From positions 1 to 12,126 of the forward strand of contig DRBZ01000008.1 in NCBI GenBank assembly GCA_011043895.1: 12,126 bases of DNA, written 5' to 3'. A program made the translations under genes and the position numbers. The notes below the pieces were generated by a model. It was not told where the DNA came from and searched no databases. It saw only the letters and a list, made by a program, of their open reading frames with translations. The first letter of the stretch is position 1. Every line of letters starts with the position of its first letter. The DNA comes from Candidatus Cloacimonadota bacterium (GTDB lineage: Bacteria > Cloacimonadota > Cloacimonadia > JGIOTU-2). Below are positions 1-5,551 of the stretch, piece by piece.

Positions 1-114
1 CACTACAATTATGAACGTCCTCATAGAGGATACAGAAACATGGGAAAAAGACCCTTTGAAACCGTTAAAAATTTTATCAAAACAAAAAATAAAAATGTTA
101 GACATCAAGGTTAG
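1..114 (+). CDS. C-terminal tail of a DDE integrase-core transposase (partial)
   Basis: An open frame enters from the left edge and stops at TAG (112-114), giving 37 residues. They begin HYNYERPHRGYRNMGKRP and end in a lysine-rich tail. The Y-N-x-E-R-P-H-x-G-Y-x-x-x-G-x-x-P pattern is the conserved end of integrase-core (rve) transposases of the IS481/IS3 superfamily, just C-terminal to the last catalytic glutamate; the spacing of RPH to GxxP looks more IS481-like than IS3-like. These enzymes cut and join the ends of their insertion sequence. The catalytic residues lie outside the window, so activity cannot be judged. The family call rests on the tail motif alone. Confidence 0.72.
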   Translation, partial: HYNYERPHRGYRNMGKRPFETVKNFIKTKNKNVRHQG

Positions 115-149
115 TCTTACACAAAAATAATTAACCATTTAATTTGACA
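1..149 (+). mobile_element. Probable right end of an IS481-like insertion sequence
   Basis: After the transposase stop come 35 bp of AT-rich DNA ending TTAATTTGACA at 149. On the other strand this reads TGTCAAATTAA, the 5'-TGTCA type of terminus common in integrase-type insertion sequences. Composition changes at once to the GC-richer CGGTTCGACCGCTCGACC. The boundary is inferred: the opposite terminal repeat and any target duplication lie outside the window. Confidence 0.4.
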
Positions 150-172
150 CGGTTCGACCGCTCGACCATATT
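144..172 (+). promoter_or_regulatory. Sigma70-type promoter for the tetR-nitronate monooxygenase pair
   Basis: A perfect -35 hexamer TTGACA (144-149) is followed after 17 bp by CATATT (167-172), which matches TATAAT at four of six positions. The predicted transcription start near 179 gives a leader of about 20 nt before the ATG at 199. The -35 box coincides with the presumed end of the insertion sequence, so the promoter may be a hybrid of element and host DNA. Confidence 0.5.
150..167. promoter_or_regulatory. Possible TetR operator in the promoter spacer
   Basis: CGGT-TCG-ACCG (150-160) is an inverted repeat with 4-bp arms. TCGACC also occurs twice as a direct repeat at 154-159 and 162-167. 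Both lie between the -35 and -10 boxes, a position where a TetR repressor would block its own transcription. Arms are short and no second copy was found, so this is only a suggestion. Confidence 0.25.
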
Positions 173-198
173 AGTCAAAAATTATAAATGGAGTTATA

Positions 199-780
199 AT
201 GAACGAGAAAGAGAAGATGATCATCACTGCTGCAGAAGAGGTTTTTGCCCGTTTCGGGTACAAGAAAGCTACAATGGAAGATATCGCAACTCAAGCTCAT
301 ATTGGAAAAGCAACCTTATATTATTACTTCCCGAGTAAAGAGGTTATTTTTGGCGAAGTGATCAAGAAAGATTCTGAGCATTTCAAGACCAAGCTGAATG
401 GAGCAGCTTTGTCAGCGAACAAACCTGAGGATAAGATTCGTGCATATATCACCGCACGTATGGAACATCTTGAAGACCTGAAAAAATTTTATCCAATGCT
501 CACACAAGAATATCTGGATCACTATTTCTTTGTGGAAAAGGTCCGCAAAGAATTTCATGACTATGAAAATACAGTGCTGAGTAAACTTCTGCAAGATGGG
601 ATTGATCAAAACGATTTTTTTATAGATGATGTTGAATGCACTGCTCGAATGCTCGCTATAGCCATCAAAGGGCTAGAATATCCAATGCTTCAAAATCAGG
701 AAGGGTATGACATTATTCAAGAGAGCAATAGAATGCTCGATATCATCTTTAATGGTATCAAAAAAAGAGATGAACAATAG
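199..780 (+). CDS. TetR/AcrR-family transcriptional regulator
   Basis: The 193-residue product has the family's usual length. Residues 5-50 form the N-terminal three-helix DNA-binding domain: IITAAEEVFARFGYKKATM, then the helix-turn-helix EDIATQAHIGKATLYYYF, then SKE leading into helix 4. Residues from about 55 onward are helical and variable, as expected for the ligand-binding and dimerisation domain; no ligand can be read from them. The start is supported by GGAG at 190-193, five bases before the ATG. The gene is followed 32 bp later on the same strand by a nitronate monooxygenase-like gene, so it probably represses that gene and itself. A longer overlapping frame starting at 144 has no family features and is not the gene. 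Confidence 0.9.
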   Translation: MNEKEKMIITAAEEVFARFGYKKATMEDIATQAHIGKATLYYYFPSKEVIFGEVIKKDSEHFKTKLNGAALSANKPEDKIRAYITARMEHLEDLKKFYPMLTQEYLDHYFFVEKVRKEFHDYENTVLSKLLQDGIDQNDFFIDDVECTARMLAIAIKGLEYPMLQNQEGYDIIQESNRMLDIIFNGIKKRDEQ

Positions 781-812
781 CACAAAAATCATCCAAGCAA
801 AAAAGGAAAAAA

Positions 813-1967
813 ATGAAAAAAAAGAACATATCAACCGAATTACCCGTACTCAAGATAGACAATATGATCATCAACACACCAATAATTCAAGGAGGAATGG
901 GAGTGGGGATTTCCTTGTCTGGTTTGGCATCAGCAGTTGCTGATCAGGGTTGTATTGGTGTAATGTCTTCAGTAGGTCTGGGACTGCTCAAGAACAATGA
1001 GGAAGTGAATTACAGGCAGGAAAATCTCGTATCTCTACGTCATGAGATACGAAAGGCAAAGCAATTATCAAAAGGTACGATTGGCTTAAATGTGATGGTA
1101 GCTGTTTCTGATTATGATGACCTGGTCACAACAGCAATTGAGGAAGAGATCGACCTTCTCTTTTTGGGGGCTGGATTACCCCTCAAATTACCTCCAAAAC
1201 TATCGCTGGATACGCTGCGAGGTATAAAAACGAAAATATTTCCTATTGTTTCATCCGCACGTGCTGCAAAAATCATTTTTCAGACATGGGAAAAGAAATT
1301 TGACCATGTACCTGATGGTGTAGTGGTTGAAGGTCCAAAAGCCGGCGGACATCTTGGATTCAAAACCGAGCAAATAGAAGACGCCGAATTTGAACTTGAA
1401 AAGATCATTCCTCAAGTCGTGAAAGTAATAGCTCCTTTCAGGAAACAATTTGGAAAGGATATACCTGTGATTGCCGCAGGTGGAATTTACACAGGAGAAG
1501 ATATTCTGAAATTTCTCCAGCTTGGTGCTGCAGGCGTGCAGATGGGAACTCGATTCGTCGCAACAAATGAATGTGATGCAGATATTCGATTCAAAGAGCA
1601 ATATATCAATTGTAAAAAAGAAGATATCGGTATTATAAAAAGTCCAGTCGGACTTCCCGGAAGAGCTATTATAAACAATTTTCTCCGTGAGGTGAGTGCA
1701 GGTATCAAAAAACCTTTCAAATGCCCTTGGAAGTGTCTGCGAACCTGTGATTTTAAAACATCACTCTATTGTATTGCCAAAGCTTTGATGAATGCGAAGA
1801 TTGGAAATCTAACCCAGGGATTCAGCTTTGCAGGATCAAATGCATACAGAGTTGATAATATCATTTCGGTGAAAGAACTAATCGATTCACTAAGAAGAGA
1901 ATTCGAAAATGCCTGTATCCAATTCAATAATCTTCTTGTTCCGGATTTGGCTTTGGTTCGGTTGTAA
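813..1967 (+). CDS. Nitronate monooxygenase / 2-nitropropane dioxygenase-like flavoprotein
   Basis: The product has 384 residues. It folds, by motif, as an FMN-binding TIM barrel: PIIQGGMGVGIS near residues 23-34, NVMVAVSDY at 93-101, FLGAGLP at 117-123, VVVEGPKAGGHLGF at 170-183 with the family histidine in GGH (180), and the FMN-phosphate loops PVIAAGGI (218-225) and GVQMGTRF (241-248). Family members oxidise nitronates with O2 or act as FabK-type enoyl-ACP reductases; sequence alone does not separate these, and in an anaerobe a reductase role is plausible. The C-terminal extension carries cysteines at 304, 308, 312 and 320 (C-x3-C-x3-C-x7-C), then FAGSNAYRVDNI. AAAGGA six bases before the ATG supports the start. 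It is likely co-transcribed with, and controlled by, the upstream TetR gene. Confidence 0.85.
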   Translation: MKKKNISTELPVLKIDNMIINTPIIQGGMGVGISLSGLASAVADQGCIGVMSSVGLGLLKNNEEVNYRQENLVSLRHEIRKAKQLSKGTIGLNVMVAVSDYDDLVTTAIEEEIDLLFLGAGLPLKLPPKLSLDTLRGIKTKIFPIVSSARAAKIIFQTWEKKFDHVPDGVVVEGPKAGGHLGFKTEQIEDAEFELEKIIPQVVKVIAPFRKQFGKDIPVIAAGGIYTGEDILKFLQLGAAGVQMGTRFVATNECDADIRFKEQYINCKKEDIGIIKSPVGLPGRAIINNFLREVSAGIKKPFKCPWKCLRTCDFKTSLYCIAKALMNAKIGNLTQGFSFAGSNAYRVDNIISVKELIDSLRREFENACIQFNNLLVPDLALVRL

Positions 1968-2008
1968 TTATTAATTAAACTTAATTGAGAATAAAAAGTA
2001 AGGATATA

Positions 2009-2083
2009 ATGATAAAAAAATTATTCCTAATCATGCATAATCCCAAAAATTCAAAGTTAAATCTTTTTAAGCACTGCAAATAA
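2009..2083 (+). CDS. Doubtful 24-codon ORF, possibly a remnant gene start
   Basis: ATG at 2009 is preceded by AAGG five bases upstream (2000-2003) and opens MIKKLFLIMHNPKNSKLN, ending in TAA at 2081-2083. The first eight residues look like the n-region and early h-region of a signal peptide, but the hydrophobic stretch ends after LFLI. It could be a small peptide, the start of a decayed exported-protein gene, or chance. No family is recognised. Confidence 0.15.
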   Translation: MIKKLFLIMHNPKNSKLNLFKHCK

Positions 2084-2106
2084 AGGGTTTGTAGGTATTT
2101 ATCATT

Positions 2107-2160
2107 GGGAAATTACTTTGTAGATTCCCCCCTTTTGCAGGGATGATCCCTTATTTTATT
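2107..2160 (+). terminator. Weak terminator-like hairpin cluster downstream of the nitronate monooxygenase gene
   Basis: GGGAA (2107-2111) can pair with TTCCC (2125-2129). Alternatively CCCT (2130-2133) pairs with AGGG (2139-2142), or GGGA (2140-2143) pairs with TCCC (2147-2150), followed by TTATTTTATT. Stems are only 4-5 bp and the site lies about 140 bp after the stop codon, so termination here is uncertain. Confidence 0.2.
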
Positions 2161-2167
2161 ATCAGTG

Positions 2168-2200
2168 TAAATCTGTCAAATCAGCGTTATTCTGCATCCT
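2168..2200. repeat. Degenerate dispersed-repeat-like segment with about 9-10 bp periodicity
   Basis: The stretch reads as four related units: GTAAATCT, GTCAAATCA, GCGTTATTCT and GCATCC. This resembles the family of short dispersed intergenic repeats built from GCGTTAATCT-type units that I recall from FCB-group and candidate-phylum genomes. Only one imperfect copy is in the window, so the identity is tentative. Confidence 0.3.
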
Positions 2201-2324
2201 ATTTCTTTAGAAAATAGAAAGGTTCAAACCTATCATTATATGATTGAAATCCAAAGGAATTGGTATTTGGGAATATCGGAATTTTATTTGTAATTTCTTG
2301 ATATAAAATATTTGAACATAGTGA

Positions 2325-2342
2325 CTTTTTTCATGAAAAAAG
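2325..2342. repeat. 18-bp perfect palindrome
   Basis: CTTTTTTCATGAAAAAAG equals its own reverse complement and stops at both ends where symmetry breaks. With no unpaired centre it suits a dimeric protein-binding site better than an RNA hairpin. It lies about 160 bp upstream of the membrane-protein gene. Confidence 0.4.
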
Positions 2343-2468
2343 ACTGCTCTTAGTATTAATAAAAAGATTGTTTTTACTCATCACCAGTCCTATCAAAAAT
2401 TTGATGGATTCAATACGAAACAGATGGTAGTTGGCGATATTATTCATTAGAAATAAATTGATTTTCTA

Positions 2469-2497
2469 TTGACATTATTGTATCAACATTTCATTTA
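2469..2497 (+). promoter_or_regulatory. Probable promoter of the membrane protein-phosphatase pair
   Basis: TTGACA (2469-2474) is followed after 17 bp by CATTTA (2492-2497), a poor match to TATAAT. The implied start site falls at or next to the ATG at 2503, where no ribosome-binding sequence exists, so the transcript could be leaderless. The -35 match is exact; the -10 is the weak point. Confidence 0.35.
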
Positions 2498-2502
2498 CTT
2501 CC

Positions 2503-3378
2503 ATGTACAAAAAAAATAATAAATTCATTATGCTTTGTCTTATCATAATATTATTGGCTGGAGTGGCATCGGTTTTAGGAATTATCTCTGGTTCAAAAAC
2601 AGATTACAGAATAGTGACAAGTGTTCGTGGAGAAAAATACAAGATGATTGCCAGTGGATTATACAAATATAATTCCCAGCGGATGGTTGCTGAAGGTATA
2701 GGATGGGATTATTTCACTCTAATATTTGCACTTCCCATGCTGCTGCTATTACTTCCTCGAATTTACAAGAATTCTCTACGTGCTAAACTCTTTGCAGTGG
2801 GACTCCTTGCGTACGTTTTCTATCAATACTTCATGTATGCACTTGGCTGGGCATTCGGTCCATTATTTCCGTTGTTCATTCTCATATATTCCTTCAGTTT
2901 GATCTGTGTAATATGGATTATTTCAACAATTGATATTACCGAACTATCACAAAAGATAAATGATTCTTTTCCTCGGAAGAGTATTGCGTTTTTGTGCTTC
3001 TTTGTTGCAGTACTGATATTTTTCATGTGGCTAAAACGCATTGCAGTGGGTCTTCAGGGAGATCTTCAAGAAGGTATCCTGCTGGGTCAAACAACAATGG
3101 TCATTCAGGCACTTGATCTTGGCTTGATCGTTCCATTTGCAGTTTTTACAGGCATTTTTATTATAAGAAGGAAAGAGATTGGATATTTACTGAGTCCTGT
3201 GCTTCTCGTAAAAGCCATAGCAATGTCCGGTGCGATCATGGCAATGTTAATTTCAGCATGGATTGCAGAAGGTGGGCTCGATATAACTCCTTTTGTACTA
3301 TTCTTGATAATTTTTATCATATCAATTATTCTTGGAGTCAAAACCTTCCAGAGTATCAAGGAGAAAGATGAGAAGTAG
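2503..3378 (+). CDS. Eight-helix integral membrane protein of unknown function
   Basis: The product has 291 residues. Hydrophobic segments lie near residues 8-30, 68-87, 93-113, 119-142, 158-178, 203-222, 226-252 and 260-279. Between the first two is a polar loop of about 37 residues containing RGEKYKMIASGLYKYNSQ; the R-G-E, then G-L-Y-x-Y pattern followed by a hydrophobic segment recalls a recurrent family of uncharacterised bacterial membrane proteins, but I know no assigned function. The chosen ATG has no Shine-Dalgarno sequence; the next Met (residue 10) has none either and would trim the first helix. The 3' end overlaps the following phosphatase gene by 11 bp, so the two are probably translated together. 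The protein may anchor, sense or transport something related to that phosphatase; this is inference from position. Confidence 0.7.
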   Translation: MYKKNNKFIMLCLIIILLAGVASVLGIISGSKTDYRIVTSVRGEKYKMIASGLYKYNSQRMVAEGIGWDYFTLIFALPMLLLLLPRIYKNSLRAKLFAVGLLAYVFYQYFMYALGWAFGPLFPLFILIYSFSLICVIWIISTIDITELSQKINDSFPRKSIAFLCFFVAVLIFFMWLKRIAVGLQGDLQEGILLGQTTMVIQALDLGLIVPFAVFTGIFIIRRKEIGYLLSPVLLVKAIAMSGAIMAMLISAWIAEGGLDITPFVLFLIIFIISIILGVKTFQSIKEKDEK

Positions 3379-4540
3379 ATCTCGAATGATCAAGGTTGTT
3401 CACTGGATTGCAGTATTTGTGTTTTTTTTAATATGCATGTATTCTCTAAGCATTGCAGAAGAATCTCATATTTTGTATGCTCTTGATAGTACTGATGGTC
3501 CCTATTTGTTCTTTCAGGATTCTCAAATTAATGCGTATTCTATCGATACACAGAATCAAATAATTAGAAAGAACGCTTTTAATACTGATTCATTTCGTGT
3601 AGTTATTCCAAATGAATCACAGAATGAATTCTGGTTTACACTTCAGGAAAATCATACTACTTCACCTTCAATATATCCTGCAGCAGAAAAAATCTTCGCA
3701 ATATCAGATATCGAAGGAAATTTCGAAACTTTCGTGAGTTTACTTCATTCCAATGGTATTATTGACAGAAATTTTATTTGGAAATTTGGAAATGGACATC
3801 TTGTAGTTGTAGGCGATCTTGTGGATAGGGGAGAGTACGTCACAGAATGTCTTTGGTTGGTCTATAAACTCGAAAAAGAAGCAGAAATTGCTGGTGGCCA
3901 TGTACATTTTCTACTCGGGAATCATGAAATTATGAATTTAAAGGGCAGGATTGATTACGCGCAGGATAAGTATGTGGCTGCCGCACAAATTATCAGTGGT
4001 ATCGAAGATCCTGAACAAGCGTTTCGTTATCTTTTCTCTACAAATTCTATTCTTGGAAACTGGCTACGAACCAAGAATACTATCGAGAGAATCGGCAAGG
4101 TGCTTTTTGTACATGCTGGATTAAGTCCACAATTGCTGGATGCAAAGCTTTCTTTAGAGCAGATCAATGATTCCATGAGATTATATCTTGGAATGCAGAA
4201 TAACGAAATCGAATCAGACACTGGAAAATTATTGGTAGGAAGATTTGGTCCTGTATGGTTCAGAGGACTCGCCAAAGATTATAAAGATTACTATACAAAA
4301 ACAGAAGAATCCAAGCTTGATGAGATATTATCTTATTTTGATGCAAAAACTGTCGTGATAGGACATACGATCGTGGATAGTATTGTCAGTTATGACTATA
4401 ATGGAAAGGTGATCAGGATAGATATTCATCAACCCAAAGTGCGTAGTGCAGGTAAGGCAGAAGCATTATTGATTGAAGGTAAGACCTTTTATAGAGTGAA
4501 TGACCTGGGAGAAAGAGTTTTATTGTATAGCGCGGAGTGA
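3368..4540 (+). CDS. Exported calcineurin-type metallophosphoesterase
   Basis: The 390-residue product has a signal peptide: basic MRSRSRMIK, a hydrophobic core to about residue 28, and a probable cut after SIA (30), so it acts outside the cytoplasm. The catalytic domain starts near 108 and shows the metal-binding motifs in order: SDIEGN (113-118), GDLVDRG (149-155), GNHE (184-187), VHAGLSP (248-254) and GHT (332-334). It resembles the ApaH/Shewanella-like protein phosphatase branch, whose members cleave phosphate esters with a two-metal centre; the substrate is unknown. Motif I has glutamate (116) where D-x-H is usual. The start is set at 3368 by AAGGAG (3358-3363), four bases upstream; an in-frame start at 3332 is possible but has no such site. 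The gene overlaps the membrane-protein gene by 11 bp. Confidence 0.85.
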   Translation: MRSRSRMIKVVHWIAVFVFFLICMYSLSIAEESHILYALDSTDGPYLFFQDSQINAYSIDTQNQIIRKNAFNTDSFRVVIPNESQNEFWFTLQENHTTSPSIYPAAEKIFAISDIEGNFETFVSLLHSNGIIDRNFIWKFGNGHLVVVGDLVDRGEYVTECLWLVYKLEKEAEIAGGHVHFLLGNHEIMNLKGRIDYAQDKYVAAAQIISGIEDPEQAFRYLFSTNSILGNWLRTKNTIERIGKVLFVHAGLSPQLLDAKLSLEQINDSMRLYLGMQNNEIESDTGKLLVGRFGPVWFRGLAKDYKDYYTKTEESKLDEILSYFDAKTVVIGHTIVDSIVSYDYNGKVIRIDIHQPKVRSAGKAEALLIEGKTFYRVNDLGERVLLYSAE

Positions 4541-4552
4541 AGAATGAAGACT

Positions 4553-4587
4553 GTAGAGTGTAGAGTGTAGGGAGTAGGGAGTAAAGA
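4553..4587. repeat. Five-unit 7-bp tandem repeat between convergent genes
   Basis: The units are GTAGAGT, GTAGAGT, GTAGGGA, GTAGGGA and GTAAAGA, head to tail with no gaps. The array fills half of the 66-bp gap between the convergent phosphatase and transketolase genes. GTAGGGA-type heptamers recur in intergenic DNA of several little-cultured phyla, as I recall. No hairpin terminator was seen in this gap. Confidence 0.75.
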
Positions 4588-4606
4588 GTGGAAGTTGATA
4601 CGAATA

Positions 4607-5551
4607 TTATGGCTCAGTGATAAATTGCTCTATTTTTTTGCTTATCTTATCTGCTGAAAGTCCAAAAGCATCCAACAATACACCTGGCTGTCCTGATTCA
4701 CCAAACCTGTCGAAAATCGCTAACATTTTTACTTTTACTGGATAATGCTCAACCAGCACTTCAGCAATTGCTGATCCTAATCCACCTGCTTGAAGATGTT
4801 CTTCGATGGTCATTATCTTTCCGAATTTCTTAGCATATTGTATAATACATTTTTTATCGATTGGTTTGATCGTGTGCATATTTATTACAGTTGGATACAT
4901 TTTCTTTTTATGGAGCATCTCTACCGCTTTCATCACCTCATCACCGATAGTACCAGCAAAAAACACTGCGCAGTCATCTCCCTCAGTAAGAACTTGTGCT
5001 TTGCCAATCTTAAAAGCTGAATTTTCATCTGTAATAGCAGCAGTTGCTTCTCTGGCTAAACGCAGATATGCTGGTCCTATCATTTCAGCCATTGCGAGAG
5101 TGGCTTTATATGCCTGGTGATGATCACAGGGCACCACAACCGTCATATGGGGGAGAATTCTCATAAGCGCAATATCTTCGATTGCTTGATGGCTTCCGCC
5201 ATCTGGTCCTACAGAAATTCCTCCGTGAGAACCTACTATCTTAACATTCAAATTAGAATAGCACACCGTATTTCTAATTTGATCAAACGCTCGTCCACAT
5301 ACGAATACACCATAAGTAGTTACAAAGGGGATTTTACCCTCAATGCTTAATCCAGCAGCAATATCAACCATATTCTGCTCTGCAATTCCCACATCAATAA
5401 AGCGTTCTGGAAATTTTTTAGCAAACCAGTTCGTTCTTGTAGAAGTTGAAAGATCAGCATCAAGAACCAGTACATTGGGATTGGTTTTGCCAAGCTCTAT
5501 CAATGCATTACCATAGCCATCACGTATCGGTTGAATATCTTTCTTTTTCAT
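4607..5551 (-). CDS. Transketolase, C-terminal section (split enzyme subunit)
   Basis: The 314-residue protein supplies the pyrimidine-binding and C-terminal domains of a split transketolase. The TPP-activating glutamate is in GIAEQN (55-60, E58). GSHGGISVGPDGGSHQ (107-122) carries the substrate-site Asp117 and His121 typical of transketolase, which helps separate it from 1-deoxyxylulose-5-phosphate synthase and pyruvate dehydrogenase subunits. The C-terminal domain follows from about residue 185. With the upstream subunit it transfers two-carbon ketol units between sugar phosphates in the cytoplasmic non-oxidative pentose phosphate pathway. Its ATG overlaps the stop of the N-terminal subunit (ATGA), so the halves are translationally coupled. 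Split forms are common in archaea and many anaerobic bacteria, so the split is not damage. Confidence 0.93.
   Translation of the reverse strand: MKKKDIQPIRDGYGNALIELGKTNPNVLVLDADLSTSTRTNWFAKKFPERFIDVGIAEQNMVDIAAGLSIEGKIPFVTTYGVFVCGRAFDQIRNTVCYSNLNVKIVGSHGGISVGPDGGSHQAIEDIALMRILPHMTVVVPCDHHQAYKATLAMAEMIGPAYLRLAREATAAITDENSAFKIGKAQVLTEGDDCAVFFAGTIGDEVMKAVEMLHKKKMYPTVINMHTIKPIDKKCIIQYAKKFGKIMTIEEHLQAGGLGSAIAEVLVEHYPVKVKMLAIFDRFGESGQPGVLLDAFGLSADKISKKIEQFITEP

Larger units (their letters stand above)
1968..2502. other. 535-bp gene-free region with short repeats and palindromes
   Basis: No convincing gene lies here. It holds an AT-only inverted repeat AATTAA-AC-TTAATT right after the upstream stop (1973-1986), a 24-codon ORF with little support, G and C runs that can pair (2107-2150), a degenerate repeat-like segment (2168-2200), an 18-bp perfect palindrome (2325-2342), an ATCAAA-AA-TTTGAT inverted repeat (2392-2405), and a TTGACA box just before the next gene. 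The mixture of decayed short elements looks like degraded intergenic DNA. Confidence 0.6.

Noticed and set aside
144..338. 64-codon plus-strand frame overlapping the tetR start
   Set aside because: It begins inside the proposed -35 box and overlaps the clear helix-turn-helix coding region out of frame, with no ribosome-binding site or recognisable motifs.
1973..1986. AATTAA-AC-TTAATT inverted repeat as a terminator
   Set aside because: The stem is all AT with a two-base loop and no T tract, so it is not a credible intrinsic terminator.
1968..2502. tRNA, riboswitch or CRISPR array in the long intergenic region
   Set aside because: No cloverleaf, no conserved riboswitch core and no evenly spaced identical repeats were seen; the short repeats are too few and degenerate.
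3332..3367. Longer N-terminus for the phosphatase starting at 3332
   Set aside because: It overlaps the membrane-protein gene by 47 bp, has no ribosome-binding site and would bury the signal peptide behind 12 extra polar residues; AAGGAG supports 3368.
4806..5120. Plus-strand frames opposite the transketolase C-terminal gene
   Set aside because: The minus-strand gene has full transketolase motifs; the antisense products are Phe/Ile/His-rich and featureless.
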